The position numbers and the translations under genes are program-made. This document shows positions 16,165 to 24,551 of a stretch of 48,520 bases of DNA, one piece after another. Source of the DNA: Candidatus Gastranaerophilales bacterium (lineage in GTDB: Bacteria > Cyanobacteriota > Vampirovibrionia > Gastranaerophilales > Gastranaerophilaceae). Positions within the stretch are counted from its first letter, which is position 1. Every line of letters starts with the position of its first letter. The notes beneath the pieces were generated by a model. That model did not search any database, was not told the origin of the DNA, and was given only the letters and a program-made list of their open reading frames with translations. The stretch is from NCBI GenBank assembly GCA_905234865.1, contig CAJOJE010000015.1, forward strand, positions 1 through 48,520. The letters run 5' to 3'.

Positions 16165-17595
16165 TTACTTTGTTTTTACTTTTTTATAAAATAAGTAGCC
16201 CGATATCAGTGTTATTACGGAACCAATCCCCATTGAAACGTTATAATCCAAATTAAAACCTATTTTTGAATTTAAAATAAAACTGCCCGTCACCAAAACG
16301 TAAAACATTGCGGGAATAAACGTAACCAAAGGATTTTTACCCTTGTTTATCAAATAAACGCTTCCTGCAAGAAACATAGGTATTGAAATTAATTGATTTC
16401 CGAAATTAAAATATCTCCAAATTAAATTGAAAGACTCTTTATCTCCTTTTGCAAAAATAACTATTCCAAACATTATAGCACTTAAAGGAATGATTATTTT
16501 TAAGCGGTTTATGATCTTAGATTGTTCAAGATGAAAATGTTCGGATAATATCATTCTTAAACCTCTAAGTGCCGTATCGCCCGATGTTATCGGAAGTGTT
16601 ACGATTGCAAGCGTAACAACAAAAACAAGAAGCGGTGCAACAAAAACATCCGCAATTGTATTAATGACGGTAACTGTTCCCTGCGCTGCGCTTGATACGA
16701 GGTTTAGCGAATAAACATGATATGCTCCTGCCGCCCAAATCATTGCAATTAACGATTCAACGGTCATCATTCCGTAAAAAAGTTTTCTTGCAGACTTTTG
16801 CGATTTAACGGTTCTTGAAACAATTGTTGCCTGAGTTGAATGAAATCCGGATAAAAGCCCGCAGCTTACCGTCATAAAAAACATCGGAATTATATGGAAA
16901 CCTTTGGGATGTTCGTTCAAGTGCAAAAAATTAATTTCATTCAAATGAACTCCCCTTGTTATAAAACCAAATAAAATAAGAGCGGTTCCAAATAATAATA
17001 AAAGCCCTAAAAACGGGTAAAAGCGCCCTATAATTTTATCAATCGGGAACAATGCCGCTATAATGTAGTAAATTGCTATTATTGAATAAATCGTAATCAT
17101 AACCGGATTGGTAATAGAAAAATCGTTTTGATGAAAAAACCTCTCCGCTATTAAATCTCCCGATGTATAAACAAAAACCGAAGCAACCATAAGAAGCATA
17201 AAACCCGTAAGAATTATACACAAACGGTAAACGTTATTGCCGAAATATTTTCTTATAATTTCAGTCATTTGTATGCCGTCATTTTTAACGGATAAAATTC
17301 CTGCGCAAAAATCATGCACTCCGCCCATAAAAATACACCCCAAAGGAATAATGAGAAATGCGACAGGTCCGAATAAAATTCCTTGAATGGCGCCTAAAAT
17401 GGGTCCTAAGCCCGCAATATTCAATAAATGAATTAATAAATTCTTTTTATCATCCAAAGGAATAAAATCAACCCCGTCGTTTTTGGTGTAGCAGGGAGTT
17501 TTTTCATCCGTTATACAAAATTGTTTCTCTATAAACTTTGAATAAAAAATGTATCCTATAATTAAAATTGAAATTCCGATCAAAAAAGTAATCAT
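16165..17595 (-). CDS. cstA: CstA-family transporter (peptide/pyruvate)
   Basis: A polytopic membrane protein with about 12 hydrophobic segments and CstA signatures: DDKKNLLIHLLNIAGLGPILGAIQG, IFMGGVHDFCAGILSVKNDG and SGFHSTQATIVSRTVKSQ. At 476 residues it is the short form; the E. coli protein is around 700. CstA and its relative BtsT import peptides or pyruvate, so nutrient scavenging is likely. It has its own ribosome site (GAGAG) and diverges from the genes at 17.8 kb. Confidence 0.9.
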   Translation of the reverse strand: MITFLIGISILIIGYIFYSKFIEKQFCITDEKTPCYTKNDGVDFIPLDDKKNLLIHLLNIAGLGPILGAIQGILFGPVAFLIIPLGCIFMGGVHDFCAGILSVKNDGIQMTEIIRKYFGNNVYRLCIILTGFMLLMVASVFVYTSGDLIAERFFHQNDFSITNPVMITIYSIIAIYYIIAALFPIDKIIGRFYPFLGLLLLFGTALILFGFITRGVHLNEINFLHLNEHPKGFHIIPMFFMTVSCGLLSGFHSTQATIVSRTVKSQKSARKLFYGMMTVESLIAMIWAAGAYHVYSLNLVSSAAQGTVTVINTIADVFVAPLLVFVVTLAIVTLPITSGDTALRGLRMILSEHFHLEQSKIINRLKIIIPLSAIMFGIVIFAKGDKESFNLIWRYFNFGNQLISIPMFLAGSVYLINKGKNPLVTFIPAMFYVLVTGSFILNSKIGFNLDYNVSMGIGSVITLISGYLFYKKVKTK

Positions 17596-17778
17596 ATATA
17601 AACTCTCATTTTAAACTAAACTCTGTTTCAAACATTATACCAAAAACCTTTAAATTAAAGAAATTTTCTCGAAATGTAAAAAAATGTAACCTTAAAATTA
17701 AAATTTAGCATTTTATTTTTGAAAAATTTTTTTAAATAAAGGTAAGTGTGATTTATTATTATATGAAGGAGTTTAGCT

Positions 17779-18003
17779 ATGATGTCAGTGAGTGGAATCG
17801 GCGCAGGTAATCTTGGTGCAATAAAATATGATTGCGACAGAGATTATGATAAAGATAAAGACCATGATAAAGACTTAGACCGAGATTTAGATCGAGATTT
17901 AGACTTGGATAGGGATTTAGACTTAGACCGAGATTTGGACCTTGATTTAGATTTAGACTTGGATTTGGACTTGGATAAGCCCGCTTTTAACGCTGCCGCT
18001 TAA
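17779..18003 (+). CDS. Small peptide with Asp at every second residue
   Basis: The 74-residue product begins MMSVSGIGAGNLGAIKY. From Asp18 to Asp66 every even residue is Asp (25 Asp). The intervening residues change from Cys, Arg, Tyr, Lys and His at the start to almost only Leu near the end, before KPAFNAAA. In an extended strand all Asp would face one side, giving one acidic and one hydrophobic face; metal binding is an inference. It is not the RTX nonapeptide. A perfect AAGGAG (17766-17771) seven bases before the start and the consistent frame support real translation. It precedes the zincin gene by 17 bases, likely the same transcript. Confidence 0.75.
   Translation: MMSVSGIGAGNLGAIKYDCDRDYDKDKDHDKDLDRDLDRDLDLDRDLDLDRDLDLDLDLDLDLDLDKPAFNAAA
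17830..17976 (+). repeat. Six-base tandem repeat encoding alternating Asp
   Basis: The stretch is built from imperfect 6-base units of the type GAY-TTR (Asp-Leu), with earlier units GAY-CGR, GAY-AGR and GAY-AAR. Synonymous codons are mixed (GAT/GAC, TTA/TTG/CTT), so the array is not a pure microsatellite, but it could still vary in copy number in steps of two residues. Confidence 0.75.
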
Positions 18004-18020
18004 AGTTTGTCGAGTAAAAA

Positions 18021-18719
18021 ATGAATTCGATTAATTCCGTTAATTCAAATTATAATATTTATGTTTCGGACGGCGTATCCCATGAATTTGCGCAAAGCAT
18101 AATTGACGGCGTAAAGAATTTGGAGCAATATTCCCCGATTGCAAATAAAGCGGTTACGTCTCTCGATAACATAATTATTTTAAAAGATAAAAACTCTATA
18201 CTCCCGAATGATTTTTCTTATACCGATAAGAAATTTCATTCGGTGGCGGAAGATGCCTACGGGTTTGTATCTAAAAAGGATAATGCGATAGTTATTATTC
18301 AAGATAATCATTTAAGAAAAAACGGCTCGCTTGAAGGAGATATTTTAAGTCAAGGCGCAGATACCCTAACTCATGAAATAGGGCATATTGTCGATAATGA
18401 ACTTTCGGTTACGGAAGAATATAAAAAGGCGTATTATACCGATTTAAAAAATATCGAAAAAGCTATGAATAACCCGAATGCAGAAATTAACGGTAAAAAA
18501 TTATCGGATATGACGGAGTATCTTCGTCATTATACTGAAGGTGCGGACTTTTCCGACGGAATTGACGAAAAAGACGTTACAAGAGAAGGTGTTCGGGAAA
18601 ATTTTGCCGAATGCTTCTCAAACATTGTCGATACCGATAAAAGCGAAATTAATGAAATTTATTTGAGTTTGTTTCCTAATTGCGCCCGCATGGTAAAGAG
18701 CTTTTGTGGTATAATATAA
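18021..18719 (+). CDS. Putative zinc metallopeptidase (HExxH zincin, lethal-factor-like fold)
   Basis: The 232-residue protein has the zinc motif THEIGHIVDNE at about residues 120-130 and a downstream acidic segment VRENFAECFSNI (about 192-203) that may provide the third zinc ligand. This HExxH...ExxAE arrangement resembles the catalytic domain of anthrax-lethal-factor-like zincins, but the match is by motif only. There is no evident signal peptide; the N-terminus (MNSINSVNSNYNIYVSDGVS) is polar. It sits between the alternating-Asp peptide and an M20 peptidase. It may be exported by an unknown route or act inside the cell. Domain type is likely; target unknown. Confidence 0.7.
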   Translation: MNSINSVNSNYNIYVSDGVSHEFAQSIIDGVKNLEQYSPIANKAVTSLDNIIILKDKNSILPNDFSYTDKKFHSVAEDAYGFVSKKDNAIVIIQDNHLRKNGSLEGDILSQGADTLTHEIGHIVDNELSVTEEYKKAYYTDLKNIEKAMNNPNAEINGKKLSDMTEYLRHYTEGADFSDGIDEKDVTREGVRENFAECFSNIVDTDKSEINEIYLSLFPNCARMVKSFCGII

Positions 18720-18722
18720 TTA

Positions 18723-20165
18723 ATGAAGATTTTAATTAGAATTTTACTTGTAGTATTGATTTTCCCTCTTATGCTTATAGGTCGTACGGCTTTTGATTTG
18801 TATAAGTATCAAAACGACTATGTTTTAAGAAGTACGGAAATGCATGATATAGAAGCCATAGAGAGATTTTCAAACGGTTTAAAATACAAAACCGTAATTG
18901 ACTCAAATTATAAAGATACCGATTTTAAAGAATTCGATAAATTTTTAAATTATTTGGAAACCGCTTATTCCGATGTATTTGAAAAATGCAATGCGAAAAG
19001 AGTAAATAAGTATAATTTGGTTTTGAAATTAAAAGGCGAAGATTCTTCGCTTTCTCCCGTTCTCTTGACGGCTCATTACGACGTTGTCGGGGTAAAAAAC
19101 GAAAATAATTGGGAATATCCTCCGTTTTCGGGGTATTTTGATGCGGACTATATTTATTCAAGGGGTACGATTGACGATAAAGGGTCGGTTTTTGCAATAT
19201 TGGAAGCTTTGAAATTTGTAACAAAACAAAATTTTAAGCCTAAACGAGATATTTATATTGCCTTTTCCCATGCCGAAGAAACAGGTTCAATCGAAGGTGC
19301 GCCTTCAATAATTAAATATTTCAAACAGAATAACATCCGCTTCGATATGATGTTGGACGAAGGCGGAAGAACCGTAAATAAAAACGGCAAATATTATGCT
19401 CTTATCGGTACGGCGGAAAAAGGCAGACTTTTATCCAGAATTACGATTAAAGGAACGGGAAGTCACGCTTCAAGTCCGCATGAAAATCCTCCCGTATTAA
19501 AAGCGGCAAAATTAATCGAAACGTTTTCAAACGATAAAAGCCATCCTTATATGTCATATGATATGCTTCAATATTACTTAATGACGTATCCTTCTTACGA
19601 CTTAACCACGAGATTTTTAATTTCAAACAGAGTGTTTTTGCGCCCGCTTTTATATCATTTGCTATCTAAGAACCCCGAAGACAATGCAAGAATTCATTCT
19701 ACTTATGCGGTTACGATAATTGAAGCTTCAAAAACCGCAAATGCCGTATCGTCGGATGCTTCTATTATGGTAGATACAAGAATTTTACCCGATTTTACGG
19801 TTAATGATATCAAGAAAAGAATTGAAAAAATCGTATACTCCTATCTTCCTTACGAAGAAGTTCAAATTGAATATTTAAGCGAAATGGAACCTTCCGTATC
19901 AAAAAGCGTGGGGTCGGAAAATTATGAAAAATTATGCGACATTATTAAAAAAACCTACGGAGGCATACCGACCGTTCCTTATTTAACTTTAGGAGCAACG
20001 GATGCAAGAGATTATGCCGAGATTTCAAATGATGCATTCAGATTTCTTCCTGCTGTTTTAACTTCCGAAGAATCAGGGTTAATGCACTCTGATAATGAAA
20101 GAATATCGGTTAAAAATTGGGGTATAATGATAGATTTTTACAGAAGATTAATTAACGATATTTAA
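18723..20165 (+). CDS. Membrane-anchored M20-family metallopeptidase
   Basis: An M20 dizinc amidohydrolase resembling PM20D1/carboxypeptidase S. After an N-terminal hydrophobic anchor (about residues 3-25) come LLTAHYDVVGV (zinc His), SRGTIDDKGSVF (bridging Asp), SHAEETGS (catalytic and zinc Glu) and a late LMHSDNERI (zinc His). A dimerisation lid lies between, including the conserved GSHASSPHENPPV. It should cleave peptides or N-acyl amino acids at the cell envelope. 480 residues is typical. It starts 3 bases after the zincin stop with no clear ribosome site; a TATAAT (18710-18715) just before it might drive a near-leaderless transcript. Confidence 0.9.
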   Translation: MKILIRILLVVLIFPLMLIGRTAFDLYKYQNDYVLRSTEMHDIEAIERFSNGLKYKTVIDSNYKDTDFKEFDKFLNYLETAYSDVFEKCNAKRVNKYNLVLKLKGEDSSLSPVLLTAHYDVVGVKNENNWEYPPFSGYFDADYIYSRGTIDDKGSVFAILEALKFVTKQNFKPKRDIYIAFSHAEETGSIEGAPSIIKYFKQNNIRFDMMLDEGGRTVNKNGKYYALIGTAEKGRLLSRITIKGTGSHASSPHENPPVLKAAKLIETFSNDKSHPYMSYDMLQYYLMTYPSYDLTTRFLISNRVFLRPLLYHLLSKNPEDNARIHSTYAVTIIEASKTANAVSSDASIMVDTRILPDFTVNDIKKRIEKIVYSYLPYEEVQIEYLSEMEPSVSKSVGSENYEKLCDIIKKTYGGIPTVPYLTLGATDARDYAEISNDAFRFLPAVLTSEESGLMHSDNERISVKNWGIMIDFYRRLINDI

Positions 20166-20183
20166 AATTTTGAGGTTTTGACT

Positions 20184-20372
20184 ATGGTAAAAGCGGTGTT
20201 GTTTTTTGTTATAATTATTTTGGCGCATTTGTATTTTGTTCCCTCTATTATTGCGGGAAGAAAAGGACACAGAAATTATCGCATGATATTTAACTTAAAT
20301 TTTTTATTCGGCTTTACGATTATAGGGTGGTTTGTCGCCTTGTTTCTTGCGCTAAAGCCTGTTGACAAATAA
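20184..20372 (+). CDS. Superinfection-immunity-like small membrane protein
   Basis: The 62-residue protein has two hydrophobic segments (about 4-22 and 37-55) joined by a basic loop containing GRKGHRNYRMIF, followed by FLFGFTIIGWFVALFLAL. This is the pattern of the family named after the phage T4 Imm superinfection immunity protein; most bacterial members are uncharacterised chromosomal genes. GAGG precedes ATG 20184 by eight bases. It follows the M20 peptidase by 18 bases and is followed by a terminator. Confidence 0.78.
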   Translation: MVKAVLFFVIIILAHLYFVPSIIAGRKGHRNYRMIFNLNFLFGFTIIGWFVALFLALKPVDK

Positions 20373-20394
20373 AAAATTAAAATATTTAATCGTG

Positions 20395-20428
20395 AAAAAT
20401 TCGACTTTTATTAAGGTCGAATTTTTTT
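20395..20428 (+). terminator. Rho-independent terminator
   Basis: AAAAATTCGAC (20395-20405) and GTCGAATTTTTTT (20416-20428) form a stem ending in a T run. It closes the 17.8-20.4 kb gene group. Confidence 0.85.
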
Positions 20429-20596
20429 GCATTTTGGTTTAAATTCCGACAGAAAGCGTTAAAAAATTTCCCTTTAAACCTTCTTGTCATCATGGTTTTA
20501 AGATTGTAAACAAATGTAACAAAAAAGGTATTTACTGAAATTATATACTAAATAAATACTTTTTATATATGTGTAATTAAAAATGAGATAAATGTT

Positions 20597-21823
20597 ATGA
20601 TTAAAGAAGTTGCTCAAGATTTATTTGCAGATTATTATGTTAACCGCCAAAGTTCAGGTACTCAAGCTACCGATTCTTCCTTTGAAACGTTATTTTCATC
20701 TTCAAAGGCTTCAAAAAGCGACGGGGACAATTTGTTCTCATCTTCTAAAAAAGAAAAAGCCGATGAAAGCTATTTGAACGTAAACGATGATTTTGACGTT
20801 GACGAATCGGAAGAAGCAGATGAATCGAACGGTAAATCTTTACTCAAGAACGGTAAAGCGCAAAAAACTTCAGCAGAAACAAAAGCTAAAGTTGCGGAAG
20901 TAAAATCCGAACAAACGGAAAGAGATGCCGAAATTGCGCAACAAAATAATGATGATACGGTGGAAAAAATTCAGCAGGTTCAAGAAAGCTTAGCGGGATT
21001 ATCGCAAGATCAAATGGCAATTCAGGCTCAACAGCTTGCAACCGTTCAAAGTTCCGAACAAGCTGAACAACAACTCCAAATGGTTGAAGAACAAATAAAA
21101 GCATTGCAACAACAGGCAGAAGCATTAGAAGGCAGTGATGACCCTGCGGATATTGAAAAATTGCAAGAAATTTCAGGTCAAATAACTGCTCTCACTCAAT
21201 CGGCGGTTGCGTTACAATCCTTTGTACAAGGACAACAAGACCAATTGCAATCGCAAATTGAAGCATTCAAAAACAATACTAAAAGCCAAACAGACCTTTT
21301 TGGTCGATTAAACGACTTGAGTTCGCAATACAAAGAAGAAAATGACTCTATGCAAGAGTTTGCGGAAAAATCAAAAAGTTTTGCGGAAAAAGTAAAAGAC
21401 TTTGGCGATAAGGTGGATAGAATCGGAAAAACGATGATTTCTGTGGGCGAGGCTCTTATTGCGGCCGGCAGCGTATCTTCAATATTCTCTTGCGGAGCTA
21501 CATCGGGTATGGTTACATTGGGGCATGAATTAACCTCCGCAGGAAATCCCGTACACCAAGTAGGTCAGACCGTATCGGCGATAGGTGCCGCAGGCATGGG
21601 GCTTGCTGACATTACGTTGGAAATAACTAACCCTGCAGGTATTAATATCGGTAACTTTATCTCAACTACCGCAGGCGCTATTTCTTCAGGAACAAACCTC
21701 CTCTCGCAAATTTCAGGTACCGAGGCTAATTTGAAAAATATTTTCCAAGGTGCTTCCACAATGGGCGAAAAGGTACAAGAACTAACCAACATTGAAGATT
21801 TAGTAGAAAAAATGGTAGCATAA
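20597..21823 (+). CDS. Hypothetical coiled-coil protein with hydrophobic Gly/Ala-rich C-terminal domain
   Basis: I do not recognise a family. Residues 1-110 are polar, Ser/Lys/Asp-rich and probably disordered. Residues about 110-255 are Gln/Glu-rich with heptad-like spacing, a likely coiled coil. Another amphipathic segment (FAEKSKSFAEKVKDFGDKV) is followed by a Gly/Ala/Ser-rich hydrophobic domain at about 275-375. There is no signal peptide. The order of coiled coil then hydrophobic domain recalls type III translocators or pore-forming proteins, but no secretion apparatus is in the window. It is monocistronic. Confidence 0.75.
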   Translation: MIKEVAQDLFADYYVNRQSSGTQATDSSFETLFSSSKASKSDGDNLFSSSKKEKADESYLNVNDDFDVDESEEADESNGKSLLKNGKAQKTSAETKAKVAEVKSEQTERDAEIAQQNNDDTVEKIQQVQESLAGLSQDQMAIQAQQLATVQSSEQAEQQLQMVEEQIKALQQQAEALEGSDDPADIEKLQEISGQITALTQSAVALQSFVQGQQDQLQSQIEAFKNNTKSQTDLFGRLNDLSSQYKEENDSMQEFAEKSKSFAEKVKDFGDKVDRIGKTMISVGEALIAAGSVSSIFSCGATSGMVTLGHELTSAGNPVHQVGQTVSAIGAAGMGLADITLEITNPAGINIGNFISTTAGAISSGTNLLSQISGTEANLKNIFQGASTMGEKVQELTNIEDLVEKMVA

Positions 21824-21877
21824 TATCTGAACATAACGACACTGATTGCTAATTCCGGAATCATGCAATTTATCATA

Positions 21878-21923
21878 AAACTTAAAGCGCTTCTTGAATA
21901 ATTTCTTGAAGCGCTTTAAGTTT
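21878..21923 (+). terminator. Long hairpin, probable terminator
   Basis: AAACTTAAAGCGCTTC (21878-21893) pairs perfectly with GAAGCGCTTTAAGTTT (21908-21923), a 16-bp stem; the trailing T run is short. Confidence 0.7.
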
Positions 21924-22013
21924 ATACGGTTACGACCTTTTTGTTTTCTTTATTTTTACAAATAATTCTTTGATGATATAATGATTTAGGAATTAGTGTT
22001 TTTGCGGGGGTTA

Positions 22014-23318
22014 ATGGAAGCTAAAAGACCGATTTGGAGTTCAAAAATATCCTTTATACTTGCCGCAACCGGTTCTGCCGTAGGTTTAGGGAATATTTGG
22101 CGCTTTCCTTACGTTATGGGACAAAACGGCGGCGCACTTTTTTTATTGATATATATTTTAATCATAGCGACAATTTGCTTTATACCGATGATTGTTGAAT
22201 TATTGGTAGGAAAAACGACAAAAAAAGAGTGCGTGGGCGCTTATGAATCAATTAATCCCAAATTTAAAACATTCGGAATAATGTGCCCCGTAACGGGTAT
22301 TCTTGTTTCTTCTTTTTATTTTGTCGTGGGCGGCTGGATAATTAATTATTTTTTAAAAAGTTTAATTAATTTTAAATGCAATGATTACTTAAAATATTTT
22401 TCCGATTTTACGCAAGACGGTGTTTCTGTTTGTGCATGCACTTTGTTGTTTTTATTCGGATGCGTATTTTTTAATGCAAGAGGAATAAAAAAGGGAATAG
22501 AATTTGCAAATCAGGTTTTAATGCCTTTGTTTGCGCTTTTATTATTGTTTTTAATCGTAGTGTCGCTCAATTTGCCTAATGCTCATTTGGGTTTAGAATA
22601 TATGTTTAAACCCGATTTTTCAAAATTAAATTCCCAAATGTTTTTAGCTGCATTGGGTCAGGCGTTTTTTACGTTAAGTATAGGTCCCGGAACCCTTTTG
22701 ACATACGGAAGCTATATCAAGGAAGATAAAAGTATTGCAAAAACGGCATATACAATAATAATTTTCGATACGATTTTTGCGTTGTCTGCGGGAATTATGA
22801 TTTTTCCGGCCGTATTTTCTTTCGGCTTAGAGCCAAATTCCGGTCCGGGGCTTGTTTTTGTGACTTTGCCCGAGATATTTTCTCAAATACCCTACGGGGA
22901 AATTATTTCGGTTGCGTTTTTTATTCTTCTTTTATGCGCTGCAATGACATCGGGAATAAGCATGCTTGAAATACCCATTGCAACTTTCAGCGAAAGATTT
23001 AAAATGACGAGAAAAAAAGCCTGTGGACTTTTATTTTTGATTATTGCTTCAATTTCAATTCCTGCAGGGTTGTCTTTCGGAATTTTAAGCGGAATGACCG
23101 TATTTCATAAAACTATTTTTGAATTGTTGGATTTTACGACATCAAATATAATGATGCCTCTAAACAGTTTGATTTTATGCTTAATTGCAGGTTGGGTCAT
23201 GAAAATTAAAGGCAAAAGTTTTCTTCAAAACGAAAAATTATCAAAACTCTTTGATGTGGGATTAAAATATGTTGTTCCCGTTGTTTTAATTCTCTTGTTT
23301 TATATGGGGCTAAAATAG
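22014..23318 (+). CDS. Sodium:neurotransmitter symporter family transporter (LeuT-like)
   Basis: A polytopic protein of 434 residues with about 11-12 membrane segments. The N-terminal FILAATGSAVGLGNIWRFPY is the unwound TM1 region that binds sodium and substrate in LeuT-type transporters, and LGQAFFTLSIGPGTLLTYGSY matches TM6. It probably imports an amino acid with sodium; the substrate is unknown. ATG 22014 is chosen over an upstream in-frame GTG because the conserved region begins soon after. TATAAT at 21977-21982 may be the -10 box. Confidence 0.93.
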   Translation: MEAKRPIWSSKISFILAATGSAVGLGNIWRFPYVMGQNGGALFLLIYILIIATICFIPMIVELLVGKTTKKECVGAYESINPKFKTFGIMCPVTGILVSSFYFVVGGWIINYFLKSLINFKCNDYLKYFSDFTQDGVSVCACTLLFLFGCVFFNARGIKKGIEFANQVLMPLFALLLLFLIVVSLNLPNAHLGLEYMFKPDFSKLNSQMFLAALGQAFFTLSIGPGTLLTYGSYIKEDKSIAKTAYTIIIFDTIFALSAGIMIFPAVFSFGLEPNSGPGLVFVTLPEIFSQIPYGEIISVAFFILLLCAAMTSGISMLEIPIATFSERFKMTRKKACGLLFLIIASISIPAGLSFGILSGMTVFHKTIFELLDFTTSNIMMPLNSLILCLIAGWVMKIKGKSFLQNEKLSKLFDVGLKYVVPVVLILLFYMGLK

Positions 23319-23351
23319 AGAGGTTTTTTCAAAAAACCGTAATCTTATTAA

Positions 23352-23386
23352 AAAATCCGCATAAAACCATGTCTTATGCGGATTTT
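23352..23386. terminator. Bidirectional terminator
   Basis: AAAATCCGCATAA-type arms at 23352-23364 and 23374-23386 form a stem with A and T runs on either side, between the convergent symporter and zinc-ribbon genes. Confidence 0.85.
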
Positions 23387-23408
23387 ACGTTTAATTTTTT
23401 CAAATTTT

Positions 23409-23633
23409 TTAGTAAATAACTCTACCAACCGAACCGCACCATGGGCAGCGTGAGTATGCGGGGAAACCATATACGGTGTAATGACCGCCACATAATTGGC
23501 AAGTTAAATGTACCATTTGTGCTTCAACTTCATCGGACCCCGGTTTTTTACCGTCTGTAATTTCTTCTTTCGGAACAGCTTTTAATTCTTCTTCGCTTAA
23601 AGGTTTAATTTCTTTAATTTGTTTTTCCGTCAT
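23409..23633 (-). CDS. Small zinc-ribbon protein with leader-like N-terminus
   Basis: The 74-residue protein has two parts. Residues 1-40 are acidic and contain PLSEEELKAV, similar to the end of Nif11/NHLP-type leader peptides of exported peptides, though the usual Gly-Gly cleavage site is not right behind it. Residues 41-74 form a zinc ribbon with Cys45, Cys48, Cys63 and Cys66 (C-x2-C-x14-C-x2-C), resembling MJ0042-type ribbons. The same spacing occurs in the protease of the divergent operon. ATG 23633 is chosen over TTG 23639 because AAGGAA lies at proper distance. It might be a substrate, secreted peptide or regulator of the divergent operon; function unknown. Confidence 0.75.
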   Translation of the reverse strand: MTEKQIKEIKPLSEEELKAVPKEEITDGKKPGSDEVEAQMVHLTCQLCGGHYTVYGFPAYSRCPWCGSVGRVIY

Positions 23634-23768
23634 TTTCAATTTCCTTTCATAATAATAACCTAATACACACCACGGTAGTTAACTTGTATTTTATGCTACC
23701 AATAAATGCTATTTGCATTCTACTTGTTTTTTTTTTTTGTAAAGGGGTAAATTTTTAAGAAATATTGC

Positions 23769-23796
23769 AAAAAACTGCTAAGAGCGGTTTTTTTGA
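23769..23796. terminator. Terminator-like hairpin in the divergent intergenic region
   Basis: AAACTGC and GCGGTTT arms with a short loop are followed by seven T on the plus strand and by a T run on the minus strand. No annotated plus-strand gene ends here, so it may end a small RNA or attenuate the operon that starts at 23917. Confidence 0.5.
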
Positions 23797-23916
23797 GGAA
23801 AAAACCCAAAAATAAAATAGTTCTTATGGTTTATTTTACTTTTTTCTATTTTGTTATTTTAAAAAAATAAAATATACTCATACTTGAAAATTATCAGTAA
23901 AAAAGTTGAGGTTTCA

Positions 23917-24549
23917 ATGTCGAGTAAAGAAGAAATATTTTTGCTTGCAGGTATTAAAAATCCTAAAAAATTAAAATATGCTTTTGAACTGTTGATAAAA
24001 ACAGGTTTAAAATTGCTTAAAGCGGATGAGGGGTCACTTCTTGTGTACAGAAAAGAATTTAACGACCTCCAATTTGCATCTACGACAAGTAAAATTTCGG
24101 ATTCCGAAGCTCTTATAGGTAAAACCGTTCCTGTGGGCAGAGGAATTGTAGGTATGGCTGCTCTTACAAGGGAAGTTCAAACCGCAAAAAGAGCACAAGG
24201 CGGAGAATTTTTTGAAGTAGAGGATGACGGAACGCCGTCTTGTGTTATAGCGGCTCCCGTTATAATTGATGAAGAATTAACGGGGGTAATTTCTGCTGTT
24301 TCTTTTGATTTTGATAAATCTTTTACAATAGAAGATTGTGAAAATTTTTATATTTTAGCTTCTTTAGGTGCGGTAATTATCAAGCAGGAACAACAGCTTG
24401 AAATTTACATGCAAAATAAAATTTCAAATATTTCAAAACAGGATTCATTTGAACTGGAAGCAACAGAAAAGGTGATTGAGCTTGTTAGAAAACATCCTGA
24501 TTCGGAAAATAAAATTTTAAGTTTATTAACAATTTTAAGTGAGCTGTAA
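23917..24549 (+). CDS. GAF-domain protein
   Basis: The 210-residue protein is essentially one GAF domain (about 20-170) with a short helical tail. Visible features are LLIKTGLKLLKADEGSLLVY, IGKTVPVGRGIVGMAALT and VIAAPVIIDEELTGVISAV. GAF domains bind small ligands, including cyclic nucleotides and tetrapyrroles; the ligand here is not predictable. Start ATG 23917 is preferred over TTG 23884 because TTGAGG precedes it. It is the first gene of a five-gene operon and is separated from the protease gene by 2 bases, so it is likely the sensor or adaptor of that system. Confidence 0.85.
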   Translation: MSSKEEIFLLAGIKNPKKLKYAFELLIKTGLKLLKADEGSLLVYRKEFNDLQFASTTSKISDSEALIGKTVPVGRGIVGMAALTREVQTAKRAQGGEFFEVEDDGTPSCVIAAPVIIDEELTGVISAVSFDFDKSFTIEDCENFYILASLGAVIIKQEQQLEIYMQNKISNISKQDSFELEATEKVIELVRKHPDSENKILSLLTILSEL

Positions 24550-24551
24550 AA

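Noticed and set aside
17830-17976. RTX calcium-binding repeats
   Set aside because: The strict two-residue Asp alternation has none of the GGxGxDxUx nonapeptide pattern.
23409-23633. Standard lantipeptide or sactipeptide precursor
   Set aside because: The four Cys have ideal zinc-ribbon spacing and no lanthionine, radical-SAM or cyclodehydratase gene is nearby.
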